From: an uncultured Kiritimatiellota bacterium
GTDB taxonomy: Bacteria; Verrucomicrobiota; Kiritimatiellia; RFP12; UBA1067
Assembly (NCBI GenBank): GCA_934621385.1
Contig: CAKTUI010000016.1
Location: 1-54,388 of the forward strand
Reading direction: 5' to 3'
Length of the DNA stretch: 54,388 bases
Below, one piece after another: positions 28,034 to 35,771 of this stretch. Position numbers and translations under genes: made by a program. Each line of letters begins with the position of its first letter. The stretch's first letter is position 1. The notes under the pieces are model-generated. The model had not been told where the DNA came from and did not search any database. It saw nothing but the letters and a program-made list of their open reading frames with translations.

Positions 28034-29483
28034 GTCGAGCCTCCTCAAGTATAGTCGCCTTATGCGGTTTCAGGCATCTGTAGTTCTCGAAAGCAAGATA
28101 TCGGTCAAGTATATGTTGCCGGTCGGACTCGTCTTCGATTGCCTTTAGTTTCCTGATCAGGTCGGCCATCTTAGCCCCTATGTTCGCCTCAAGCGTCTCG
28201 CCGTTCGTTATGCTTAAGTCGCCGGCCTGGTCTATGTGTATCTGGTGCTTCGGCAGATAGTCTTGCAAGTCGTTGACGAACTGCTCGAAAAGTGAAAGGT
28301 CGCCGCCGACAAGCGCAGTCCGCAACGCCTTGTACGCTGGATTCTCACGATTTATTGTGTACTCTACGGAATTGTCGCTCCGCAACTCCCGAATCCACAC
28401 CTTGTGTTCAGCCATCGCCTCGCGCTCACTTGGCTTGCTTACTGCCCCCCGGCTTCTTGACACTGAATCTCCCACGGCGATGCGTATGCTGTCCCTTATC
28501 TTGTCTGGGATTTTAGCGGACGACTTCTTCACATCCAGCATCCAGATTTCGTCGAGCGAAGACGGAATGTCGACTTTGACCCTTGCGAGCTTGTTCAGCT
28601 CACTCCTGACTTCGGTTCGGAACCAGCTGCCCCATGCGATAAGACGTCTGTTCCTGTACAGATACAGCCCCTGTTCGTCGTAGATGCTCTTCGGGTTCCC
28701 CAGAAGCCTGCGCTCTTCCGGCGAAAGCGCATTGGCATACGGGAGCGAATATGGCGTGATCTTAATCTTGTGCCCATCGACCTCGACCGACACGCCGCGG
28801 CCCTCCTGCTGCATCCCGTAGGAATCCAACAAGAAAGGATCGCGCTTTTCGACACGCTCCTCGTTGAAGCGAATGACGACATCGTCGTAGAATCTGTGGA
28901 ATACGTACTCAACATGGCTCTTCGCCATCTTGACGATGCGGCGGAACGATGTCTCGAAATTGGCGGTGTTCACTCTCAGCCGGTCGAAATCGCGCCAAAC
29001 GACAAGCGTTCCGTGTTCATACTGCATCAGCCGTTCGACCTCTGGCACGGATTTCCATTCAGCGCTGTCGAGAACAGCCGTGCGCCATTTCCCAGACCGC
29101 TCGACATCATCCAGGCAAAACGACATCGCGTTCACCATCGCTCCCTGCTTTGTTACCACATAGAAGCATCTGCACTGCGAGAAAGAAGCTGATTTGAGAC
29201 CAAGGCCAAACCGGCCAAGTTCCATCGGGGCGTCGACCTTTCCGGATCTGTCGGAACCGAGCAACAGGGCGTTTCGCAGTTCGCCTTGCGTCATGCCTGT
29301 CCCATCGTCAAGAAATGCGAAGTACGGCTCACCAGATGGTTCAGAGAAGATGCGTACATTCTTCGCCATAGCCGATATACTGTTGTCGATTATGTCGGCA
29401 ACAGCAGTCTCAAAACTGTAGCCTATCGCCCTTATCGCCGCAAGAAGGACGGCGGGCTTCGGAGCCTGTTCACAGTACTTCAT
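28026..29483 (-). CDS. MORC/MutL-like GHKL ATPase
   Basis: This 485-residue protein has a GHKL ATP-binding domain at its N-terminus: N-box VADIIDNSISAMAK, G1 box LDDGTGMTQGEL, and G2 box LGRFGLGLKSASFS. The S5-like region follows, with YRNRRLIAWGSWF near residue 270. GHKL ATPases of this type act as ATP-gated DNA clamps, and bacterial members beside methyltransferases were proposed as relatives of eukaryotic MORC proteins. It overlaps the methyltransferase stop by four bases (ATGA) with GGAGGAGG upstream. It probably controls access of the Z1 motor and nuclease to DNA. Confidence 0.9.
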   Translation of the reverse strand: MKYCEQAPKPAVLLAAIRAIGYSFETAVADIIDNSISAMAKNVRIFSEPSGEPYFAFLDDGTGMTQGELRNALLLGSDRSGKVDAPMELGRFGLGLKSASFSQCRCFYVVTKQGAMVNAMSFCLDDVERSGKWRTAVLDSAEWKSVPEVERLMQYEHGTLVVWRDFDRLRVNTANFETSFRRIVKMAKSHVEYVFHRFYDDVVIRFNEERVEKRDPFLLDSYGMQQEGRGVSVEVDGHKIKITPYSLPYANALSPEERRLLGNPKSIYDEQGLYLYRNRRLIAWGSWFRTEVRSELNKLARVKVDIPSSLDEIWMLDVKKSSAKIPDKIRDSIRIAVGDSVSRSRGAVSKPSEREAMAEHKVWIRELRSDNSVEYTINRENPAYKALRTALVGGDLSLFEQFVNDLQDYLPKHQIHIDQAGDLSITNGETLEANIGAKMADLIRKLKAIEDESDRQHILDRYLAFENYRCLKPHKATILEEARHD

Positions 29484-30685
29484 GGCTTGCCGCCTCCTCC
29501 CTGCGCCGTACAGTCTGGCAGATACTTTGAGCCTTGAAGCATTGCCTTGAACACTTCTCGCAGAACTGGAACTACAATGGCGTTGCCGATGAGCTTGTTG
29601 TTCTGACGATAGGAGAATCCGAGTTTTGCCACTTTCTCGTAGTCGGCCTCCGAGAAACCCATAAGCAGATACGCCTCCCGAATGGTCAACCGCCGTATGC
29701 TATCTTCATACCAGAAAAGTGCTGCCGTCTGCGTTCTGTCCATGTTGCAGGTAATCGTGTGTATGAGTTCCTCATACGGAGGCTCTCGCTTGTTGATCCG
29801 CCACATCTCCTGCCGCGATGGTGTATACTTAAGGCTGGCCTCATCCGCTTCTGCCTTTAGCCTTGGATTTGAATAATCAAACCGCAAAAAGTCGGCGATG
29901 TTCCCAGCCCAATCATGCTGCTGGATTCGCCTGCCAATGTTCAACCTTTTCTTGAGATGGCTGGACATGAACAACCGTACCCTATCCTGCGGTATTCCGA
30001 ATTTCGAGGCGTCAAGGACAACCGGTCTGTCGTTCTTGTATCCAAGGCTACTCAACAGCACCTTCCACTTGTTGAAATCGGCCTTGTACCTGTCTGCCTG
30101 TATCGCAGGGACATTCTCCATGAGCAGGTATTCCGGCAACTTGCCCAATCTCTTCAATGTCCGCAGTATCTTCCCGATGTGCCATATCGTGCTTGAACGA
30201 GTGCCAGAGCCTTTTCCCATGCCATTGCCGTTGCCACCTGTTGACAGGTCTTGGCACGGGAAACTGTATATCAGCAAGTCAATGTCCGGAAGTTCTTCAG
30301 GCTTGATGTCGGTGATGGAGCCGCAATTGCGGGTTCGCTTCTGAGCGATGTATAGACGCTTTATCGTTTCACGACCCAGCCCCTCAAGGTGCTTGATTTC
30401 CCTCTGCGATTCCGCGCTGAAGGTAAACTGCTTGAGATATTTCAGCTGCTCATCATACGCCGGGACGTCAATCTTTTCGGACTGGTCAGAGTGCAGTGCG
30501 TCGTAGGCTATGACTGCATTCACAAACCAGTCACTCGTCCCAACAATCTTGTAAGGGACACCAAGCGACTTCAATGCCGAGTTCTGAGCACCAATGCCAG
30601 AAAAAGCCTCAAAGACCTTAAGTACAGGCTTCTCGGCAGGCGTTTGACGAACGATTGTCGCCTGCGTTGGTTTCCGCTTTGTCAT
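29480..30685 (-). CDS. DNA (cytosine-5) methyltransferase
   Basis: The 401-residue enzyme transfers a methyl group from S-adenosylmethionine to C5 of cytosine in a recognition site I cannot infer. Visible motifs are I (VFEAFSGIGAQNSAL, about residue 25), IV with catalytic Cys (YSFPCQDLS, about 143), VI (LLMENVPAI, about 190), VIII-like (QDRVRLFM) and X (IGNAIVVPVL). Start 30,685 overlaps the XRE stop in an ATGA; an upstream start would extend through the XRE gene. It presumably protects host DNA from the MORC/Z1/PD-(D/E)XK machinery downstream. Confidence 0.92.
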   Translation of the reverse strand: MTKRKPTQATIVRQTPAEKPVLKVFEAFSGIGAQNSALKSLGVPYKIVGTSDWFVNAVIAYDALHSDQSEKIDVPAYDEQLKYLKQFTFSAESQREIKHLEGLGRETIKRLYIAQKRTRNCGSITDIKPEELPDIDLLIYSFPCQDLSTGGNGNGMGKGSGTRSSTIWHIGKILRTLKRLGKLPEYLLMENVPAIQADRYKADFNKWKVLLSSLGYKNDRPVVLDASKFGIPQDRVRLFMSSHLKKRLNIGRRIQQHDWAGNIADFLRFDYSNPRLKAEADEASLKYTPSRQEMWRINKREPPYEELIHTITCNMDRTQTAALFWYEDSIRRLTIREAYLLMGFSEADYEKVAKLGFSYRQNNKLIGNAIVVPVLREVFKAMLQGSKYLPDCTAQGGGGKP

Positions 30686-30903
30686 TTCCGCTCTACACCC
30701 CCGTTCGGCACATAGTCCGCAATGTCGCCGATGTTGCACTGCATAGACTCGCAAATGCGCTCAAGGATGCTGGTGCCGACCGGCTCGCCTTTCGACATCT
30801 TGGCGATGGTGGCGGGCGAGATGCCCGTCTCCTTGCGCAGATCGGCACGTGTCATGTCACGGTCAATCAGCAGTTTCCAGAGTTTCTTGTAACACATTGA
30901 CAT
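30682..30903 (-). CDS. XRE-family controller protein of the restriction cassette
   Basis: A 73-residue single-domain DNA-binding protein. Helix-turn-helix residues are in MTRADLRKETGISPATIAKM, followed by SILERICESMQCNIGDI, typical of small Cro/C-protein-like regulators. It is the first gene of the methyltransferase operon and overlaps the next gene, as controller proteins of restriction-modification systems often do. A palindrome upstream of its promoter (30,973-30,993) is a likely binding site, so it may delay nuclease expression until methylation is in place. Confidence 0.88.
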   Translation of the reverse strand: MSMCYKKLWKLLIDRDMTRADLRKETGISPATIAKMSKGEPVGTSILERICESMQCNIGDIADYVPNGGVERK

Positions 30904-30939
30904 AGAGGATCAATCCCTTTCCTTAACGGAATGGGGCAT

Positions 30940-30968
30940 ATTATATCATTTCTGACCCAAAAACGCAA
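30940..30968 (-). promoter_or_regulatory. Promoter of the restriction cassette
   Basis: On the minus strand TTGCGT (30,968-30,963), a 17-base spacer and TATAAT (30,945-30,940) with TGA directly before the -10. It lies about 37 bases upstream of the XRE start, in an AT-rich spacer. Confidence 0.7.
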
Positions 30969-30972
30969 TAGC

Positions 30973-30993
30973 CTATGAACTATGATTTCATAG
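30973..30993. promoter_or_regulatory. Candidate controller-protein operator
   Basis: The palindrome ctatga-tt-tcatag (30,980-30,993) plus an extra direct half-site ctatga (30,973-30,978) lies immediately upstream of the -35 box. This is the position expected for an activating C-box. That the XRE protein binds it is an inference. Confidence 0.5.
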
Positions 30994-31030
30994 ACGCGAA
31001 TAATTTGTATAAACTCATTAATACGGTGAC

Positions 31031-31063
31031 AGCAAACAAAACGAGGCGGCTTATTGTACCGCC
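31031..31063 (-). terminator. Rho-independent terminator of the polymerase operon
   Basis: On the minus strand a GGCGG/CCGCC stem (31,063-31,059 with 31,049-31,045, 9-base loop) is followed by TCGTTTTGTTTG. It lies just downstream of the 31,072-31,260 gene and closes the transcription unit that starts at the 38,043-38,058 promoter. Confidence 0.6.
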
Positions 31064-31071
31064 CAACTTGC

Positions 31072-31260
31072 TCACATAGCCCTCTCGGGGTGCTGTGCTT
31101 TGTACCTCTGGTTGTTGGCGACGAGTTCGGCGAAGGAGACCGGCTCGTAGTTGTTCACCTCGACGGATGCGTTCAGAATGCGGTCGTGCGACTGGAGATA
31201 CGCCCCCGTCGTATCACGACATCGGAATCTCTGTAGGTTGTACTCCAACGATAGGGCCAA
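31072..31260 (-). CDS. Short hypothetical protein at the end of the polymerase operon
   Basis: A 62-residue reading frame starting with TTG (MALSLEYNLQRFRCR) 10 bases after the polymerase-phosphatase stop, with GGAGAAGAG rather far upstream. The sequence, especially NASVEVNNYEPVSFAELVAN, looks protein-like. It could instead be the remaining C-terminus of a longer gene. No family recognised. The terminator follows directly. Confidence 0.4.
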   Translation of the reverse strand: MALSLEYNLQRFRCRDTTGAYLQSHDRILNASVEVNNYEPVSFAELVANNQRYKAQHPERAM

Positions 31261-31270
31261 TTATGCTTTT

Positions 31271-33160
31271 CTACTCTTCTCCGCAATCGATATGCTTCAG
31301 AAAAGCATATTCAGCATATCCAAGCCCGTCAAGCATGATAACCGCAGCATCAAGATAGTGTGGCCATGTCTCATTCGTGAAGGAGGTCACAACGCCACGA
31401 CCGGCAAGAAACGAAGCGACGTTGATATCGTGTGTGACGGCGATTGTGAGCGGCTGTCCCGAAAGCCTTGAGGTCTCTATCAGCCAATCCTCGAACTCAT
31501 CAGTGGCAGAGGCGAGCGAGCGATAGCCAAGTTGCGTACCCACTCGGTAATACTCGTTGAGGCGATCAAGATAGCGACCTTCGGCAATCAGCTTCATGCG
31601 CTCGTCGAGCGGTCCGAAGAACGGCGATTTTCCTCCGAGATATCCGCACCGCCTCACTTCCGAAGAGGGCAACTCATCCTGTCTTACAAAACATCGGTGG
31701 ATAACATGCGCCGTCTGGATCGTTCTTAATGTTTCGCTTGCAAAGACGGCGGCATCCCCTGCATGGACAAAATGTGCGAGCGCCCCTCCGAATGTCAAAG
31801 CATCAGTCATGCCTTTCTCCGTTATCGGGAGGCGTGCGCCAAACGTCGTATCCGACGGATCGAGTGGTGGCCGCTCAGCATGACGGACAAGCATAATCAC
31901 CCGCATGTCATACACAGTCAACGCATGTTCAATGTCGCGCAGCGTAATTTGCCCTCGGACTTTCCTTACTGTCGGCATCCCGGAAATCTCGCCGTCCGCA
32001 AACATCCACTCCATTGGGTAGTTGTGCTTCAGATATGCCGACAGATAGGCCAGCCGCACCTGCGCAATGTCGTGCGCTTTTAGGGACGTGAACATCGCAT
32101 CGTGTTCCAATTCCGACCAAATCCGTTCAGCCAATCCGTGCGCTTCATCGGCAGACAGTTCTTCAATCTTGCACAGCTCTTCGTTACCGACAAAGCCAGA
32201 TATGAATTTCCCCTTGAACTCCGCTATCCTTTCGGTGATTTTGCAAGCCAAAGCCTTGCGGCATTTATACGCCTCGTTGCGGGTGAACCCGCCGAGCCGT
32301 CTCAACAACAGCATGACCTGCTCATCGTATGCAACAACGCCGCGTGTCTCATCCAAGTACTCCCTTGATGAAGTGAGCCGAAATATAGCAGAAGGCTGGC
32401 TGTTACATGCGCCTTCTGCATACTCAATCAATTTCTCTTCCCGATACAGAGGATGCAAGGCATGTATAATCGCCAGTTCGCGCACATCGTTCGGGCGCAG
32501 TCTGCGAATCCACCTTTTGGCCGACGGCGTGTCAAATCCAGGAATGTCCGCCACATCACCTCTGCAAAGCACTTGCATCGCCGAAGTCTCATCCTCTGGC
32601 AGATTCTCGAGGTCTGGAACTATGCCGCCGGTTTCAGCGATCAACTTTGTCGTGAAGGCAATCCGATCAAGTGCTTCCAGATGGGTCACGCCGACACATC
32701 TCTCGCCGACATGCCAACACTCTGGCGCGGCATGGCATTTCCTTTCCTCTGCTTTGATCTCGCCATAGTTCGATGTGAGATACGCCAATGCAGCGGCATA
32801 ACCGATCCCGTCAAAATCCACACAGATAAGAGAAGCATCTTTTGTTATCTCCGATGGAAGGAAACGCTCAAACAGGATGTTTGCATGTTTGAACGGATTT
32901 ACTCCAGTCACGCCGAGCGCATAAAGCACTACACTTGCCACAGAGCGTCCTCGCCCCGGGCCGACAATGCCGCCGACACCTCTCGCCGCTTCTACCATAT
33001 CGGCGACCATGAGAAAGTAATCAGCCCAGCCACCCGTGTTAATCATGGACAGCTCAAACTCAAGCCGCTGTGCTGCAAACAAATCCATCTCTGCGTCATT
33101 CCACCTCTTGCGGCCTCCGGCTATGACACGCTCACGGAGACGCACCTCTTGCTCATCCAT
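31271..33160 (-). CDS. PHP-less DNA polymerase III alpha-like core fused to a histidine phosphatase
   Basis: This 629-residue protein starts inside the region that in full-length DnaE follows the PHP domain (RLEFELSMINTGGWADYFLM), then has GPGRGRSVASVVLYALG (residue about 68) and NILFERFLP. The metal-binding Asp motif is reduced to VDFDGIG, and where DnaE has its third catalytic Asp I read a T-H-L-E segment, so activity is doubtful. Further DnaE landmarks are RGVVAYDEQVMLLLRRLGGF and AYLSAYLKHNYPMEWM. From about residue 421 the protein becomes a histidine phosphatase: IMLVRHAERPP, SETLRTIQTA, AVTHDINVAS. Beta-binding, OB and tail domains of DnaE are absent. Its start overlaps the exonuclease gene end. 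Confidence 0.8.
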   Translation of the reverse strand: MDEQEVRLRERVIAGGRKRWNDAEMDLFAAQRLEFELSMINTGGWADYFLMVADMVEAARGVGGIVGPGRGRSVASVVLYALGVTGVNPFKHANILFERFLPSEITKDASLICVDFDGIGYAAALAYLTSNYGEIKAEERKCHAAPECWHVGERCVGVTHLEALDRIAFTTKLIAETGGIVPDLENLPEDETSAMQVLCRGDVADIPGFDTPSAKRWIRRLRPNDVRELAIIHALHPLYREEKLIEYAEGACNSQPSAIFRLTSSREYLDETRGVVAYDEQVMLLLRRLGGFTRNEAYKCRKALACKITERIAEFKGKFISGFVGNEELCKIEELSADEAHGLAERIWSELEHDAMFTSLKAHDIAQVRLAYLSAYLKHNYPMEWMFADGEISGMPTVRKVRGQITLRDIEHALTVYDMRVIMLVRHAERPPLDPSDTTFGARLPITEKGMTDALTFGGALAHFVHAGDAAVFASETLRTIQTAHVIHRCFVRQDELPSSEVRRCGYLGGKSPFFGPLDERMKLIAEGRYLDRLNEYYRVGTQLGYRSLASATDEFEDWLIETSRLSGQPLTIAVTHDINVASFLAGRGVVTSFTNETWPHYLDAAVIMLDGLGYAEYAFLKHIDCGEE

Positions 33161-33728
33161 CCTTTTTGTTCCTTTCGTTTACAAGTTTGAAAAACACCTC
33201 CGCGCAGGCTCGTGCGTCATCAAGAGCGTCGTGGCTGTTTGTTCCATCAACGCCAAGTGCGTCAATCAGATGCCAAAGCGCATGGCACTCAAATTCTGGG
33301 TGAATCTGGCGGGCCAAGGCAAGCGTATCGCAAGTTCTCACGCCATCCAACGCATGATGAATACCATACTTCACACATCCATTCTTCAACATGCGCAAGT
33401 CAAATGGAAGGTTGTGAGCGACAAGTAGGTCGCACCCATCGATAAAATCCACGAAACGCCCAAGCCCAATTGCCGGGTGAATTCCATTCCGCCTTAGAAA
33501 CTCCATCGAAAGTCCATGCGCCCCCTCTGCCCAAAGATTCATCCGGCAACTCGGGACGAGATACTCGTCCATAGAACGTGTCAAAGCACCATGTACGTAC
33601 TCGACAGCGGCAATCTGGCAGATTTCATCGTCGTTCGACATCCCAGTTGTCTCTGTGTCGAAAACTATCACTCGGCCACATATTGCGCGACGGAGCGAAT
33701 CGAACAAGTTGTCCACTCTGTCTCTCAT
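33153..33728 (-). CDS. DnaQ-like 3'-5' exonuclease (DEDDh)
   Basis: The 191-residue enzyme has all the DEDDh exonuclease motifs: Exo I VIVFDTETTG near residue 22, Exo II HNLPFDLRML near 105, and Exo III with HDALDDARACAE near 165. It resembles the epsilon proofreading subunit of DNA polymerase III, or RNase T-type exonucleases. The start overlaps the end of the ankyrin-like gene (ATGA) and the stop overlaps the polymerase-like gene, so an epsilon-like and an alpha-like protein are produced side by side. The length fits a lone catalytic domain. Confidence 0.9.
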   Translation of the reverse strand: MRDRVDNLFDSLRRAICGRVIVFDTETTGMSNDDEICQIAAVEYVHGALTRSMDEYLVPSCRMNLWAEGAHGLSMEFLRRNGIHPAIGLGRFVDFIDGCDLLVAHNLPFDLRMLKNGCVKYGIHHALDGVRTCDTLALARQIHPEFECHALWHLIDALGVDGTNSHDALDDARACAEVFFKLVNERNKKDG

Positions 33729-34909
33729 GGCTCCACTCCCTTCGGTCGCGCACCTACAAGATCATGAAACCATGTATCCAAGGTAGCGTTGCCATTCCCC
33801 TGCTGCAAGTTAAAGTCCCGCTCCCGAACCGATATGCCAGCTTCGTACTGCGCCAGGGCGACATCGGCCCATGATACGCCAAGGCTCGTCGTTTCATGTG
33901 GATCGCATCCGCAATCGACAAGCATTCGCTCTATTTTCAGGTAGATCCTGCCCGTGCGATGAGATGTCTGAGTGCGATAAAACGTTTGCCAGAGAAGATT
34001 GCAGCCGAATGCGTCTCGCACATTGGCGATGCAATCTGGTCGCTTCAACATCAAAAAATCTATGAATCCGTGGCATCCACGGCTTGCTACACACCTGAGC
34101 CCGTTCGCTTCAGCCGGAATGTTTCCATTGGAGCACAACAGGGACAGCAACTTTTCGACGGATAGAACGTGCCAGCACTCGTCAAAAGTCTGGTAGAGGA
34201 ATTGCAGGATGCCCCATCTGCCGTATCGAACCAGACCAAGAAGCAGCGTCCTGCTGATGCGATGTCCCGAAAGCGACAGGGCGAGCGCAAAGCGCGGGCC
34301 ATCGTCCTGGTCCCATCCCGATTCTTCCTCAGCGGTGAGACAAAACCGATCTTCCCACCATTCACGAAGAGCGTACGCCGCTGGGTTTGCCTCTTCCCCC
34401 GCTCCGTCGGCTACGTCACGCCAACCTGGCAACCTCCGGCGGCAATACTCGACACGCACGAGTCGTGACGGGAACAGCACATCCATAGCCGAGCCCTCCT
34501 CCTCAAGGATACGCCGCAGCACTTCCATGTTCCCTGTAACATTCATCTTGGCAAGACACATCATCCAAGCGACAAGCTGTGCACGTATTCCGCGCGAAAC
34601 GCGCACATCGCGCAAAGCCGCCACACAGAACCGCCAGCGAACATCCTCTGGGCAAGCCCAGAAGAGCCTGCCCGGGAAAGCATCTGAGCCGCCTTGTCCG
34701 GCGAGAAAGGAATCAATGTCCTTGAAAAGTCGACGTGCCGATGAGACAGATGCTTCGTTACGCAGCCTCTTCGCATGGACGGCCCTAACCCGGTCGGCCT
34801 CGCTTGCAAGCAAACGGTGTATAGCGTTGCCACGGTCGGCATCGGCCACGGCCTCTGCCGCCTTGAGATGCGCCATCTCTCGCACGATATGTCTTTCCGC
34901 GTACGACAT
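33725..34909 (-). CDS. Ankyrin-like protein A
   Basis: A 394-residue cytosolic protein of unknown function. The C-terminal section carries DAFGCNLLWQTFYR, then KIERMLVDCGCDPHETTSLG and SWADV, an ankyrin-repeat-like pattern: D-x-G-x-N-x-LW, I-E-x-x-L-x-x-x-G-x-D-P. The same pattern closes the 38,259-38,936 protein, so the two are paralogous at least there. The N-terminal half is helical (HIVREMAHLKAAEAVADADR) and unrecognised. GGAAG precedes the start. Probably a protein-interaction subunit of the operon. Confidence 0.65.
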   Translation of the reverse strand: MSYAERHIVREMAHLKAAEAVADADRGNAIHRLLASEADRVRAVHAKRLRNEASVSSARRLFKDIDSFLAGQGGSDAFPGRLFWACPEDVRWRFCVAALRDVRVSRGIRAQLVAWMMCLAKMNVTGNMEVLRRILEEEGSAMDVLFPSRLVRVEYCRRRLPGWRDVADGAGEEANPAAYALREWWEDRFCLTAEEESGWDQDDGPRFALALSLSGHRISRTLLLGLVRYGRWGILQFLYQTFDECWHVLSVEKLLSLLCSNGNIPAEANGLRCVASRGCHGFIDFLMLKRPDCIANVRDAFGCNLLWQTFYRTQTSHRTGRIYLKIERMLVDCGCDPHETTSLGVSWADVALAQYEAGISVRERDFNLQQGNGNATLDTWFHDLVGARPKGVEP

Positions 34910-34915
34910 CGTCGG

Positions 34916-35260
34916 CTACTTCCGCTTGCGCTTCTTGAGGAGGGACTTGGGCCAGTAGCGGGAGAAAGAATCGAAATGCTCCGTCGGTCGGGGGAACTTT
35001 TCGTTTCTGTCGAAGTCCTTGTCGGCGTCCTTTGTCGCCTTGCCACGGGCATTCCATGCCGTGTTCATGTGATGGTAGGCGTGGGCAAGAGAGACTTCAA
35101 GTCCCGCCTCGGTAAGTGCGCCTCCTGCATCCGTCTCCAGTTCGCCGTTCTCATCCGGCTCATCAAGCATAAATCTGATCCGACGCAGCAAGGAATCCAG
35201 CTCCCCGGCAGCCTCTCGGATGTGGAACTCCAGCAATTCGTAGTTCAGCGTCCTCTTCAT
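34916..35260 (-). CDS. Small hypothetical protein with a basic tail
   Basis: A 114-residue protein. The start at 35,260 follows GGGAG by eight bases and overlaps the previous stop (ATGA). The N-terminal half is helical (YELLEFHIREAAGELDSLLR), followed by an acidic stretch (DEPDENGELETDAGG) and a strongly basic end (KSLLKKRKRK). No family recognised. Gene order and overlap place it in the polymerase operon. Confidence 0.65.
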   Translation of the reverse strand: MKRTLNYELLEFHIREAAGELDSLLRRIRFMLDEPDENGELETDAGGALTEAGLEVSLAHAYHHMNTAWNARGKATKDADKDFDRNEKFPRPTEHFDSFSRYWPKSLLKKRKRK

Positions 35261-35751
35261 TGCATGGACTCCCGACAATGATGCGGCGATGCCTGACGGA
35301 CGAACATTTCCGTTTCCTCGCCTCCCATGCCGGGAACGGGCGGAATCAGCAGCCCAGATTCAATGCATTGCATGATTTCCCCCCTTACATCCAATGGATG
35401 TGAGGGTGCTGCCTCGACGCCTTCGCTCTCGGCGAGCGTCAGCCATTTCCGCACAGCCGTCAGCAGCACACCTCGCAGAGCCTCGCGGGATGGTGCGTGA
35501 TTCCAGATGGTACAAAGAACATCCTGCATCCGAGACGTGAAATCCAATCTTTTCTGATGTGAGTCATCATGTGTCTGAAGCCACAACAGAGTCCCGTCAG
35601 GAACGGCTTTACGGATTGCCGCTATCGCCTCGTCCCGCGATATGACTGTTTCTGCTGTAGTGAAGAAAGCTGGATTCATGCAAAATGACTCCCTGTTCTT
35701 CACTGCGTTCATCCAGTATAGAACGGATCTGTATCGCAAATATCCTATCAT
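35257..35751 (-). CDS. Hypothetical protein of the polymerase operon
   Basis: A 164-residue protein with start at 35,751, chosen because AGGAG lies five bases upstream; a second start at 35,679 after GGGAG is also possible and would remove the first 24 residues. The sequence is helical (DEAIAAIRKAVPDGTLLWLQ, then SREALRGVLLTAVRKWLTLA), with no motif that I recognise. It overlaps the next gene by four bases. Confidence 0.65.
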   Translation of the reverse strand: MIGYLRYRSVLYWMNAVKNRESFCMNPAFFTTAETVISRDEAIAAIRKAVPDGTLLWLQTHDDSHQKRLDFTSRMQDVLCTIWNHAPSREALRGVLLTAVRKWLTLAESEGVEAAPSHPLDVRGEIMQCIESGLLIPPVPGMGGEETEMFVRQASPHHCRESMQ

Positions 35752-35771
35752 GCTTACTCCTGCAAGACACT

